Positions 36,836 to 45,265 are shown, counted from the first letter of the stretch. The stretch: 64,000 bases of DNA from Myroides fluvii (GCF_009792295.1 NZ_CP039934.1:326001-390000); one strand, 5' to 3'. Translations and numbers: made by a program. Notes: generated by a model from the sequence alone, not told the origin.

Positions 36836-37954
36836 TTATTGTTGTCGTTTTTCAGCACTTTGTACAGCTCTTAAATAATGGCGATAATCTGAAAATCCTG
36901 CCTGGAGTACTAAATCTTCCAGGCTGTTTTCTTTGCCTATTGCCTGAAGGTATTTCACTTCTTTCAGTCTCCAACAATTGATAAATTGACAAACATTACA
37001 ATGGTAGGTTACATTAATAAACTTGGACATATAAGTTCTATTAACACCAAAATAACTCACGAGGGTATCCAAGCGAAAATCCTTTTTGGTATAAGGTTTA
37101 TCTTTAGTAAAATAGTTGACAATATCTTGTTGTGTCAATAGGTTATCTACACCAGTATTCGAGTTAATAAATGTAGATTCTAACAGCTCATTTGCCAAGG
37201 TACCTGTTTGATCCACAGCGACAATCTGTCCTGAAGACAGCATTACATTAGTTTTATAGGCTACTGGAATTTTTATTCTATTTTTTTCCAACAACATATT
37301 AAATGTCAATATGATATGTTGAAAAGAAAGTACAAAAACCGTTATACCTTGTACAATAATGCTGTAATTGTTCAAACTAAAGAAAAGGGTGAATATCAAT
37401 TTAAAAGTCAAGATTAAGTGAACCCAATTCAATCTTTTAATTCGAATTTTTCGCTTGTTTTTTTCTTGGTGATACAAATACACTCTCCTCCAACACAGTA
37501 CCGTATAGACACCTGTATTTAGGGTAATATAAATGCTCAAATATCGAGCGGAAAAAGTTTGAAAGTCCAATTGTTGATACCCATTGGTTTGTGCCAATGC
37601 ATAAATAAAAGCATAAGACAGCACAAATACGACAAAAGTCATTTGATATTGCAAATAGTTAAACTTCTTTTTTGCTGGAATGATATAGCAAATAAAGTGG
37701 TAAAAACACACCTGAGACAAGGTGATAAACAACGACATCGCTGGGAGCAAAAAAAGGCGACCTCCCGTTAATTTCTGTGTTAGATTATCTGTAGCCCACA
37801 AAGCTATTAAAGCTAAATAATATCCTCCTAAGGTTCTTAAAATTGGTATTTCGGTTACGGAAAGGTTTTTATAAAAAACTACCATTAGAATAATTCCACA
37901 TGTCATAGATGAAATCATTGGAATGGAAATTAAAATGTACTTCAATAGTTCCAT
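36836..37954 (-). CDS. AraC-like membrane protein with shortened HTH
   Basis: 372 residues. Seven TM-like segments (about 5-225) are followed by a cytoplasmic tail with an AraC-like first helix pair (LDTLVSYFGVNRTYMSKFIN, NVCQFINCWRLKEVKY). The second motif, VLQAGFSDYRHYLRAVQSAE, stops short of the FK...G..P..YR end found in functional relatives. Same design as its downstream neighbour, with ten bases between stop and start. Because both proteins have the same decay of the second HTH, they may form a specialised subfamily that signals differently, or be losing DNA binding. Confidence 0.72.
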   Translation of the reverse strand: MELLKYILISIPMISSMTCGIILMVVFYKNLSVTEIPILRTLGGYYLALIALWATDNLTQKLTGGRLFLLPAMSLFITLSQVCFYHFICYIIPAKKKFNYLQYQMTFVVFVLSYAFIYALAQTNGYQQLDFQTFSARYLSIYITLNTGVYTVLCWRRVYLYHQEKNKRKIRIKRLNWVHLILTFKLIFTLFFSLNNYSIIVQGITVFVLSFQHIILTFNMLLEKNRIKIPVAYKTNVMLSSGQIVAVDQTGTLANELLESTFINSNTGVDNLLTQQDIVNYFTKDKPYTKKDFRLDTLVSYFGVNRTYMSKFINVTYHCNVCQFINCWRLKEVKYLQAIGKENSLEDLVLQAGFSDYRHYLRAVQSAEKRQQ

Positions 37955-38056
37955 TGTTTTTTCTTTTACTGTTCTATTTTTACTAGCTTTTTTATTTTAT
38001 AAGCGCTCAATTAACAATAGCAAAAACACCTTTATTTCTTCTACACCCTCACATGC

Positions 38057-38701
38057 TTAACAAGGTAAATGTTTGATCCACTGAAACACTTCAATTATTT
38101 CACTTTCTTTTACCGTGTAAGTTTCTCCCGTATCTTTTTTTAAGTAAAGCACCTTTTCCTGCTGATCTACTTGTACTAGTTGATGGCTTATAAAACCTTT
38201 TTTAGCTAGTAAAAACACAAAGTTTTGACCTACTTCAACAGTTGAAAAATCTACCTTTTTGCAAAACACATAGACCAAGGACGATTTCTCCTCTCCTTGT
38301 ATTGTAGCATATAGTTGAATCACAATATCGAAGCAAACTTGTTTGGGGTAATAAATTTGTTTGAGTTTTTGATATTTTCCTTCTATACTCAAATAGTATT
38401 CCAAATAATCGTTGATGTAAATAATTGGTATATTTATATAGTTCTTTTCAATGGTTTTATTGGGATAATCAATAAAAAATAATTCATTTAAATCGATACC
38501 ATATTCGTTACACACTTGAATTAACTTGGAGTAACACAGTGTATTTCTCTTTTTCCAAGAGGAAATCGTATTGGGTTTTAAATTAAAAATAGAGGCTAAT
38601 TCTTTTGCTGACTTTACACCTAATAAAATTTTTAATCTAGTTAAAATTTCTTTTGAAGAATTAATCACCTGCGGTGATTTTGTTAATTGACTGTTCATCA
38701 T
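38057..38701 (-). CDS. CI-type HTH regulator with S24-like C-terminal fold
   Basis: 214 residues. An N-terminal helix-turn-helix of the phage CI repressor type (ILTRLKILLGVKSAKELASI, then FNLKPNTISSWKKRNT), followed by the NELFF linker seen in such regulators. The C-terminal half resembles the LexA/S24 beta fold (VGQNFVFLLAKKGFISHQLV, ESEIIEVFQWIKHLP), but I see no Ser-Lys autocleavage pair, so cleavage is not expected. Start 38701 or 38698. No other phage gene is present. It lies just upstream of the AraC-like pair, with a long dyad 68 bases before its start, and may control the neighbouring surface genes (inference). Confidence 0.75.
   Translation of the reverse strand: MMNSQLTKSPQVINSSKEILTRLKILLGVKSAKELASIFNLKPNTISSWKKRNTLCYSKLIQVCNEYGIDLNELFFIDYPNKTIEKNYINIPIIYINDYLEYYLSIEGKYQKLKQIYYPKQVCFDIVIQLYATIQGEEKSSLVYVFCKKVDFSTVEVGQNFVFLLAKKGFISHQLVQVDQQEKVLYLKKDTGETYTVKESEIIEVFQWIKHLPC
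38663..38679. promoter_or_regulatory. palindrome inside the start of the CI-type regulator gene
   Basis: AATCACC TGC GGTGATT, a perfect 7-bp dyad with the same CACCTG core as the larger dyad at 38769. It lies within the first codons; possible secondary operator. Confidence 0.35.
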
Positions 38702-38768
38702 AGTTCTGTATCATTATACTTTTACCTTTTTTAGTTGCAAGCAACGAGTTTGGTAAAATAGGATAAGT

Positions 38769-38796
38769 AATTCAGGTGAGTGCACCCACCTGAATT
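38769..38796. promoter_or_regulatory. 28-base near-perfect dyad, candidate operator of the CI-type regulator
   Basis: AATTCAGGTG, then eight bases centred on GTGCAC, then CACCTGAATT; one mismatched pair in 14. There is no T-run on the minus strand, so it is a poor terminator. CI-type repressors bind dyads of this sort, and this one lies between the regulator start and the secreted-protein stop. Confidence 0.45.
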
Positions 38797-38811
38797 CAAT
38801 AAAGTAAAAAT

Positions 38812-40065
38812 CTATTTTGCTGTAAACTCTAGGATTACTTCATAATCACCCTCTGCTATCGGAAAATACATTTTTCCATTTCCGAGGTTAAAATCTACTT
38901 TGGTTTGCATTTCGTGAATAATAACATCTGTTACTACAGTAGTAACGAGTTTTTTTCCGTCAAAAACCTGAATATTCAATACGCGATCAATATGTCGTGC
39001 TTCAGCAGGTAGCTTGCCGTCAATCTCTATTCTTTTTGCTTTAGCCCCTGTAATTTTTGTTGAGGTCTTGTAGATAAAAACAGCATCGCCATCAATTGTA
39101 TTTCCTGTTTTTATCACCTTATCTGTCGTAATTTTATTTCCTATTTCTTCTTTTATAATTTGCGTATTGTTTGTAATGGAATTAATCACCGTTTCCGACA
39201 AATCGGCCACTACTTTTTCATTCGTTTCTGGGTCAATATAATAAACACTATTAGCTGGAATATCATCAATAGCATCTACCGTAAAATAAACGTTTCCACC
39301 TTGATTTAAAATGTTGGTAATTTCATTTTTGATGGTTTCATTGTTCTCGATAATAGTAGTCACATCAGCAGTAAGATTCAGGTAATCTACTCGATTGTCC
39401 TCTCCTAAATATTGGTAAAATACTTCCCCTTTTTTGGTCGTTGTAAAATCTGGAGCCACATTGACGTCAACAAAAACCGGAGCTTGTCCATCCTCTTCAA
39501 TTTTTGCTTTTTTAAAGAAAGTACGCGTTTCAAATTCTTTGATATTTTCTTCTAATTGTACAGGAGTACGGATATAAGCAGAAGTAGTTTCATCGTAACT
39601 GATGCTGTAGATTTTACCGTCTACTGGATCAATAACAAGGGCGGCTTGACTCAATGCTTTATCGCTACTATTAGGGTTTGTAGGAACTAAGACATCCACT
39701 ACTCTTTTCAGTTCACCTAAATTAAGTTGATCACCATTCCCATTCCCATTAATGATATTGGTAACTGAGGTTTCTAAAGTTACTTGATCTATAATTTGAT
39801 TCCACTGATTGGCATTCCAAAAATAAAATCCTTTGGGTAAAGCATCTCCTGTATTAAACACAAGTAAACTTTCAACTTGTTCTCCTTCAATTGGAGAAAA
39901 ATTAGTTTCATTGGTCAATTGTACTCTTGGAATTAAAATCCCTTTATTTCCTGCTTCTACATCTAACATAGCCGAATTAGCTGGTGTAGGAGTTCCAATA
40001 CCTACTTGTGCATTTGCTGCAAAATTTGCGCCTAATACTAGCGCGAAGAATATAATTCTTTTCAT
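38812..40065 (-). CDS. secreted surface protein of the AQVGIGT class
   Basis: 417 residues. The signal peptide (IIFFALVLGANFAANA) is followed immediately by QVGIGTPTPANSAMLDVEAG and GILIPRVQLTN, an N-terminal signature shared by many Bacteroidota tail-fibre-like secreted proteins. The rest is acidic, Asn- and Thr-rich and beta-prone (VTTIIENNETIKNEITNILN), ending in a small beta domain (GKMYFPIAEGDYEVILEFTA). No T9SS C-terminal signal is recognised. It follows the gene at 40089-40976 after 23 bases and is likely co-transcribed with it. Function unknown; a stalk-like or fibre-like surface protein is the best guess. Confidence 0.7.
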   Translation of the reverse strand: MKRIIFFALVLGANFAANAQVGIGTPTPANSAMLDVEAGNKGILIPRVQLTNETNFSPIEGEQVESLLVFNTGDALPKGFYFWNANQWNQIIDQVTLETSVTNIINGNGNGDQLNLGELKRVVDVLVPTNPNSSDKALSQAALVIDPVDGKIYSISYDETTSAYIRTPVQLEENIKEFETRTFFKKAKIEEDGQAPVFVDVNVAPDFTTTKKGEVFYQYLGEDNRVDYLNLTADVTTIIENNETIKNEITNILNQGGNVYFTVDAIDDIPANSVYYIDPETNEKVVADLSETVINSITNNTQIIKEEIGNKITTDKVIKTGNTIDGDAVFIYKTSTKITGAKAKRIEIDGKLPAEARHIDRVLNIQVFDGKKLVTTVVTDVIIHEMQTKVDFNLGNGKMYFPIAEGDYEVILEFTAK

Positions 40066-40088
40066 ATATTAAAATTTATTTTTTATTT

Positions 40089-40976
40089 TTAATTCAATTT
40101 TTCAATGATAATATTGATTTGTTTTTTAACGTTGTATGAACTGTTATCTGGTAGTCCTATTGCAGTAATGCGATACATTTCAGCAGTAGCCTCAAGTGCA
40201 ATAATAATTACGCCCATTTCGTTTTTAGATAGCCTTAGATAATCATAACCATTCCCATCATCACGATACATATAATTCCAGCTACGAGAAGAAAGTTCTT
40301 TTGTACGATAGATAGTAGTAGTGACAGTAGGACTGCTTAATCCTTGTTTGCTAAACCATATGGATGCAATATTGGGACGATTGACATCATACTTAAATTG
40401 CAAATAGGCTAAATCTTTGAAAGGATTCCCTTTACTACTAAACAAATCAACTGCTCTTACACAAAAATCCCCTATTCGTATTTCCGAATTAACTTCTATA
40501 TTACCTTCCCATAAAGTGGCTTTACTTGCACGGCGAATTCTATCCCAAGAAATAATATCCCATGATCCGTTGTGATTGCTTACAATAGACATATACTCAC
40601 CAGGAAGAAGCTCCTGAGAACCAACGCTAGTACCATAAGCATTACCAGCTCTAAACCCCTGCCCTGACTGTGTTTTAACCGTTAACTTTTTGGTCGGTGA
40701 CATATTTTTAATTTGATACGTACGTCCTGTAGCTAAATCATTCATTTTAGCCGTTGTAGGTAACACAAAAGTCCCATCTCCCGTAGCTCCCGTATAGGTA
40801 AGCGTATAATCATCATCGTTGATATCATAAGGTGAAGTCCCAGATATTTCGTGGTATTTACCCGAAAATGATCCATTAACGGTTAGCGTACTTGACGCAT
40901 TAGGAGTATTAATCCCGACTTGAGCCCATGACAAACCTGTTGTTAATACCATGGTAATCCATAGTCTTTTTTTCAT
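40089..40976 (-). CDS. secreted surface protein of the AQVGINT class
   Basis: 295 residues. The signal peptide MKKRLWITMVLTTGLSWA is followed by QVGINTPNASSTLTVNGSFS, the same post-signal motif as in the downstream gene. A middle beta domain (TLTYTGATGDGTFVLPTTAK, YQIKNMSPTKKLTVKTQSGQ, GSWDIISWDRIRRA) resembles the trimeric tail-spike-like repeats of fibre proteins. The C-terminal domain is unassigned. First gene of a minus-strand run of six genes down to 34294. I do not recognise a named family. Confidence 0.68.
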   Translation of the reverse strand: MKKRLWITMVLTTGLSWAQVGINTPNASSTLTVNGSFSGKYHEISGTSPYDINDDDYTLTYTGATGDGTFVLPTTAKMNDLATGRTYQIKNMSPTKKLTVKTQSGQGFRAGNAYGTSVGSQELLPGEYMSIVSNHNGSWDIISWDRIRRASKATLWEGNIEVNSEIRIGDFCVRAVDLFSSKGNPFKDLAYLQFKYDVNRPNIASIWFSKQGLSSPTVTTTIYRTKELSSRSWNYMYRDDGNGYDYLRLSKNEMGVIIIALEATAEMYRITAIGLPDNSSYNVKKQINIIIEKLN

Positions 40977-41584
40977 TGCGAACTTGTTTAATTTTCTGTT
41001 GCAAAGAAATTGCTACTCTTCAAAAAAAATTAAATAAAAAGTAAAAAACTAGATGTAAATATAATTTTACACTTTTATTTTTTGTAAAAAACAGAGATAA
41101 CAATCATAAAAAAACAAAATAAACCACTCAAACACAATTAATTAAGAATTGGACCCATTTCTCTATTTATTTTATTTCAATTCTATACATAAATAGAAGA
41201 AAAAGGTATATTTCTAAAGAAATGAAACAAAAACCTCTTAGAAAAAAATGGGAATTCATCAATTTGCACCCTTCAACGGTATAAAAAAGAAAGTGCAGGA
41301 AAAAAAGTAGTATAATCACATAGTAAATCCTTTCTAAATCTCCCTATATGTGCCATAAGGTATGTCTTCCTGCTTTTCGATTTTTTGTCCCTTGTTGATT
41401 TTTATTTATCCATTGCTTTCAGTCCTACCAGACTTTACGAACGGAGCCTATAGTGCAATAAAAAAGAAGAACAGCGTTCTTCCTTTTTCCATTAAAACTT
41501 ATTTTATTTGACACCGCTAAAGCATTACAGTTGTATTTTTCACCACGATCAAACGGTCAATACAATTAACTTCAAGTGCTTTTC
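40977..41584. other. 608-base AT-rich intergenic region
   Basis: It lies between the start of the AQVGINT gene and the stop of the PorP-like gene. No coding pattern. It holds the PorP terminator at 41459-41482, and otherwise I see only homopolymer-rich sequence. No strong TAnnTTTG box was found for the 40976 gene. Confidence 0.6.
41459..41482 (-). terminator. terminator of the PorP/SprF-like gene
   Basis: Minus-strand GAAGAAC / GTTCTTC with a three-base loop, followed by TTTTTTATT. Confidence 0.75.
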
Positions 41585-42514
41585 TTAAAAAAATCTACGC
41601 GTACTTTTAGTATTAGAATTCCATCGTCCTCCCCAGTCAAAACGCATAAAGAGTTCATGTGTTCCTACATTGTAGTGATTTAATTTTGTCGTATCAAAAT
41701 CATATGCATAACCGATAAACCAATTTGAATCAATTTGAAAGCCTGTTAGAGCACTAAAGGAGGAGTTCCAACGATAAGAAGTACCAATAGTGAATTTCTC
41801 TTGAAACAAGAAATTGGCCGTTACATTCATTTCAGTTTGCCCCTTGCTAATTTTAGATAAAAAGGCTGGTTTTAACAACCAATCAGCCCCTAAGTCAAAG
41901 ATATACCCTCCCATTAAATAGCATACAGGATACTCGCGCATGGTTATTCTTTTTACATCATCGTAATAATCAACAGTAAACATTTGAGGAACTGACAGTC
42001 CTAAATAAGCCAGATCGGAATAAAAATAGGCTCCTGCACCAATATTCGGACTAAATTTATTGCTAAAATCATCGTAATTAAATGGTCCTGCTTGATCATA
42101 AATATTCAGTTTTGAATACGATAAACTCAACAAATTAACATTCCCTTTTACCCCTAAGGCTAGTTTATATACTGCATTTAGATTAACGGTATAAGCTAAA
42201 TCTACGGCAATGTTATTTTCATTCATAGCACCAATATGATCATTGGTAAAATTAACTCCTAATCCCAATTTAGAATTTTGTAGGGGAGTTGTAACTCCAA
42301 GGTTTGCCGTTTTAGGCGCCCCATCAATCCCCATCCATTGATTGCGGTATAAACCAAAAATACTAATCGATTCTCTACTCGCCGCATAAGCGGGATTAAT
42401 TGTTGTTGGATTATACATATATTGAGTATACGTCGGGTTTTGTTGAGCAAAAAGTACCGAACGAAAACCAAATATCAAGAGGCTTACACCTATTCTAGTT
42501 AGTTGTTTTCTCAC
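41585..42514 (-). CDS. PorP/SprF-family type IX secretion outer-membrane protein
   Basis: 309 residues. A signal peptide (GVSLLIFGFRSVLFAQ) is followed by the family hallmark QQNPTYTQYMYNPTTINPAY and YRNQWMGIDGAPKT. Barrel-like strands fill the rest (YMFNL-type repeats, NVGTHELFMRFDWGG). PorP/SprF proteins act with the T9SS and are needed for surface location of type B substrates such as SprB. No giant SprB-like gene is next to it; the type B surface protein at 34.3 kb is the nearest plausible client. It is transcribed alone with its own terminator. Confidence 0.9.
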   Translation of the reverse strand: MRKQLTRIGVSLLIFGFRSVLFAQQNPTYTQYMYNPTTINPAYAASRESISIFGLYRNQWMGIDGAPKTANLGVTTPLQNSKLGLGVNFTNDHIGAMNENNIAVDLAYTVNLNAVYKLALGVKGNVNLLSLSYSKLNIYDQAGPFNYDDFSNKFSPNIGAGAYFYSDLAYLGLSVPQMFTVDYYDDVKRITMREYPVCYLMGGYIFDLGADWLLKPAFLSKISKGQTEMNVTANFLFQEKFTIGTSYRWNSSFSALTGFQIDSNWFIGYAYDFDTTKLNHYNVGTHELFMRFDWGGRWNSNTKSTRRFF

Positions 42515-43211
42515 AGATTGTTATATTAAATTAGTTATTTGCAAGGAATAGCCGTTAACGATGGCTCTATTTATACAGGAGTGAACCTCGTGTTGAGAAA
42601 ATCAAGACTTTCCAATCTTGCTTAAGTATCTAGTGGAAATTTCAGAAACAATAGGTCGTTTTCTATGTATCGTACTTTACCTAGGTAAAAGAAGTTTGCC
42701 TATTTCAGGCAAACTTCTAGGAAACAACAGTGTAACTCTTCATGATTTCATTATAATCTCATCTGATTATTCTCTGGAATTGAACAACAGCGCAAACAAA
42801 CTCTTGTTTAATTCCTGTGTTTATTATTTTTTTAAATAGAGAGAACATCAAGAATCAAATAGGAAATCATGTAGTGAACAAATAATACTTTTCTTTTTCA
42901 CAAGGCAAAATTGAAGAAACAACAGACAAAAAAAGGCGTAAAGTGTAAATAAAAAAAATATTAAAATCAAATTAATAAAATAGCAATACCAATTGATCAA
43001 ATATCAAAAGCAAAAAATTAATGCGCTCTTTCTATTAGACTCTAACACATCGTGTAAGAAAAAAATGGCGCGTTGTTGTTCCTTTTTTATTCACAGAACA
43101 ATAATGCTAAACTATCAGGCAAATATTTTAATTTAGCTGTTTATAGCGGAAGTAAAATACATCCTAGATGATTTGTATCCACGCATTCTGTTTTCGAATT
43201 AATCGTGACCT
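42515..43211. other. 697-base intergenic region with two strong hairpins
   Basis: A divergent gap between the PorP-like gene and the Crp-type gene. A 73-codon frame at 42618-42839 has no coding look. Its plus strand holds two conspicuous hairpins, listed as a candidate small RNA. The right half (42840-43211) is AT-rich with nothing I can assign. Confidence 0.6.
42600..42833 (+). ncRNA. candidate small RNA with two hairpins and intrinsic terminator
   Basis: A perfect 12-bp hairpin lies at 42690-42718 (AGAAGTTTGCCT, loop ATTTC, then its complement). A second stem, GGAATTGAACAA (42776-42787) with TTGTTTAATTCC (42804-42815), has one G-U pair and is followed by TGTGTTTATTATTTTTTT, an intrinsic-terminator pattern. 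No gene on the plus strand precedes it, so a separate short transcript would explain the terminator. The 5' end and promoter are unknown; I could not find a good TAnnTTTG box. Confidence 0.35.
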
Positions 43212-43796
43212 ATGACTAAAACGACCCTTTTTATAGAACATATAGAACAATTCACTAGGAAACTTTCTTCGAGTGAAATAGCCTCCATTGTCTCTTTTGT
43301 TTCGTTTCAATCTACTGCAAAAAAAACAAATCTTCAGGAAGCAGGGGGGCTTTGTGAATCGATTTACTTTGTTCTTTGCGGTTGTTTGCGGAGTTATTAT
43401 ATCAAAGAGAATGGTACAGAGCAAACTCTTGACTTTGCCATTGAAAAATGGTGGTTAACGGATAACTTGGCTTTTGCAAACCACAGTGCTAGTAATTTTT
43501 GGATTCAAACGGTTGAATCCTCTGATATAGTGAGTATCAGTAGCACAAATTTCACCTCCTTACTTGCTGCCCATCCTGTCGTGGAAACGTATTTTAGAAT
43601 TATGTTCCAAAAAGCGCATGGTGCTGCTCAATATCGATTAAAATTGCTATATGAATACAGTCGTGAGGAATTGTACTTTCACTTTGAAGAGCAGTTTCCA
43701 TCCTTTGTTCAACGTATTCCTCAATATTTATTAGCCTCATATTTGGGCTTTAGCCCTGAGTATTTAAGTGAAATTAAAAAGAAACGCTTTTCTTAA
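43212..43796 (+). CDS. Crp/Fnr-family transcriptional regulator
   Basis: 194 residues. An N-terminal cyclic-nucleotide-binding-type beta barrel (about 20-120: QEAGGLCESIYFVLCGCLRS, YYIKENGTEQTLDFAIE), then a dimer helix and a short wHTH at the C-terminus (QYLLASYLGFSPEYLSEIKK). The pattern fits the many Bacteroidota Crp-like regulators that do not bind cAMP. It is followed by an AhpD-like gene after a 61-base gap, a common pairing, so it probably controls that gene. The signal is unknown. Confidence 0.85.
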   Translation: MTKTTLFIEHIEQFTRKLSSSEIASIVSFVSFQSTAKKTNLQEAGGLCESIYFVLCGCLRSYYIKENGTEQTLDFAIEKWWLTDNLAFANHSASNFWIQTVESSDIVSISSTNFTSLLAAHPVVETYFRIMFQKAHGAAQYRLKLLYEYSREELYFHFEEQFPSFVQRIPQYLLASYLGFSPEYLSEIKKKRFS

Positions 43797-43857
43797 ACCA
43801 GTTGAAGTTTTCTCACCTGTACTTCTTCTAGCTTTGAGGATATTAAAAAGTTATATC

Positions 43858-44295
43858 ATGACAAAGAGAAAAGCGATTTACAGCGTGGATCCCACAGCAT
43901 ACGACGGAATGCTAAAACTTGAGCAATACCTCAGCGAATCACAACTGACAGCTACCCATAAAGAGCTCATCAAGATACGAGCTTCTCAGTTAAATGGTTG
44001 TGGTTATTGCTTAGACATTCACACCAAAGATGCATTAGCGCATGGAGAATCTGCTAGGCGTTTACTCGTGCTAGCCGGTTGGAGAGAAACAACACTTTTT
44101 ACGGCAGATGAACAACTCATTCTCGCCTTAACAGAAGCCGTTACTTTTATTCACAAAGGTGGGATTAGTGATGAATTATACCAAGAAGCAGCCCAATTGT
44201 TTGGCGAAAAATACCTTGCCCAATTACTCCTGTGTATGGTGACCATTAACGCATGGAATCGCATTGGAATTGCTACCCATCTAAAAGCGAAATAA
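43858..44295 (+). CDS. carboxymuconolactone decarboxylase-family protein (AhpD-like)
   Basis: 145 residues from the ATG at 43858; an in-frame ATG 30 codons earlier overlaps the regulator gene. The core motif IKIRASQLNGCGYCLDIHTK contains CxxC plus His, the redox centre of AhpD-like peroxidase-reducing proteins. It is alpha-helical throughout. Likely a thiol-based antioxidant protein in the cytoplasm. It shares a strand with, and sits directly after, the Crp-type gene, which suggests stress-linked control. Confidence 0.88.
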   Translation: MTKRKAIYSVDPTAYDGMLKLEQYLSESQLTATHKELIKIRASQLNGCGYCLDIHTKDALAHGESARRLLVLAGWRETTLFTADEQLILALTEAVTFIHKGGISDELYQEAAQLFGEKYLAQLLLCMVTINAWNRIGIATHLKAK

Positions 44296-44358
44296 AGGAT
44301 GGTTATTCGTTTTCGATTACTTATTAAAAAACGTTGACTGTTACTAATTAATGGATAT

Positions 44359-44394
44359 AAAAAAAAGCTTGAGTTGGAACTCAAGCTTTTTTTT
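44359..44394. terminator. bidirectional terminator
   Basis: AAGCTTGAGTT / AACTCAAGCTT with a two-base loop and runs of A and T on the two sides, between convergent genes. Confidence 0.9.
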
Positions 44395-44439
44395 ATGGCT
44401 TACAAATAATATATGATTTGACTCATTCACGTTGAATTT

Positions 44440-45264
44440 TCACAAACCGAAATTGTATTTTACTTTCATTCCTAACGTAAACATCCTCAAACTATAGCGA
44501 TTATTTTCGCCAGGTAAACTACTATTCAGCTCTTCTCTTCCTTTATAGGTTAGCACAGATTTACTGCCTTCATCAGTAGAACCTAAATCAAAATCCCCAA
44601 ACAAACCAAAAGCAAGTGCTTGATTATTGGATAAATTATATCTCACTCCTACTTCTGCAAGTATAAAAAACCCATTGTGTAGTTTGAGCTTATCTTCTTG
44701 TTGTTTAGTACCCAGATTACCAAAACCAGCATAGGTCGGATTATGTAATTCAGCATCCCATTGCTCATAGTAGCCACTAGTTTTTATTCCTTCTAAGGTT
44801 AAGGTTGACTTTACTTTAGAATAAATCTGGTATTTGATGCCTGCTGTAGCATAGAGGCGCCATTTTTCACTTCCTAAACTTGGCCCCATATACTGCACTT
44901 TAATAGGAATAGCAAAATAATTCCCACTCAGTTCTTCCTTGAATTTTGCCATTTTATAGCGAAATTCAAATACTGCCCCTTGTGCGTCTATAGACGGACT
45001 AGTCCCTTGATAATCAGAATCTTCTTTAGTAAAACGATATACCCCTGCTTCAAGACCAACACCAAGAGAAATGTTTTGGTGAATTTCTTGCATATACAAA
45101 GCTGAAAAACCAAAGGTAGATCCAGTAGACATCGAAATACTCGGTTGTCTTACCCCAGCCAATCCCCCTAAGGCAGAGATTTCTATTTCTTGCGCCTTTA
45201 CTTGGGGCGCCTGCAGTCCGAGTATCATACTCATCGTCCATCCAATTATTTTTATTGTCTTCAT
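44440..45264 (-). CDS. PorT-like outer-membrane beta-barrel protein
   Basis: 274 residues. The signal peptide (GWTMSMILGLQAPQVKAQE) is followed by amphipathic strands throughout (FAIPIKVQYMG, WRLYATAGIKYQIYS, ILAEVGVRYNLSNNQALAFG), ending in MFTLGMKVKYNFGL, an outer-membrane barrel close in form to PorT-family proteins. It begins one base after the stop of the 1322-residue adhesin, so translation is probably coupled. It may be a dedicated outer-membrane partner or anchor of that adhesin (inference). Confidence 0.8.
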   Translation of the reverse strand: MKTIKIIGWTMSMILGLQAPQVKAQEIEISALGGLAGVRQPSISMSTGSTFGFSALYMQEIHQNISLGVGLEAGVYRFTKEDSDYQGTSPSIDAQGAVFEFRYKMAKFKEELSGNYFAIPIKVQYMGPSLGSEKWRLYATAGIKYQIYSKVKSTLTLEGIKTSGYYEQWDAELHNPTYAGFGNLGTKQQEDKLKLHNGFFILAEVGVRYNLSNNQALAFGLFGDFDLGSTDEGSKSVLTYKGREELNSSLPGENNRYSLRMFTLGMKVKYNFGL

Positions 45265-45265
45265 T

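Noticed and set aside
36826..36858. 23-base gene overlap between the two AraC-like genes at 36.8 kb
   Set aside because: It depends on a GTG start; the ATG at 36825 gives a normal ten-base gap.
38057..38701. CI-type repressor as sign of a prophage
   Set aside because: No integrase, structural or lysis genes lie nearby, and all neighbours are surface-protein and regulator genes; such CI-type regulators are common outside phages.
42618..42839. 73-codon frame in the PorP-Crp gap
   Set aside because: It spans both strong hairpins and the T-run, so the region is better explained as non-coding RNA.
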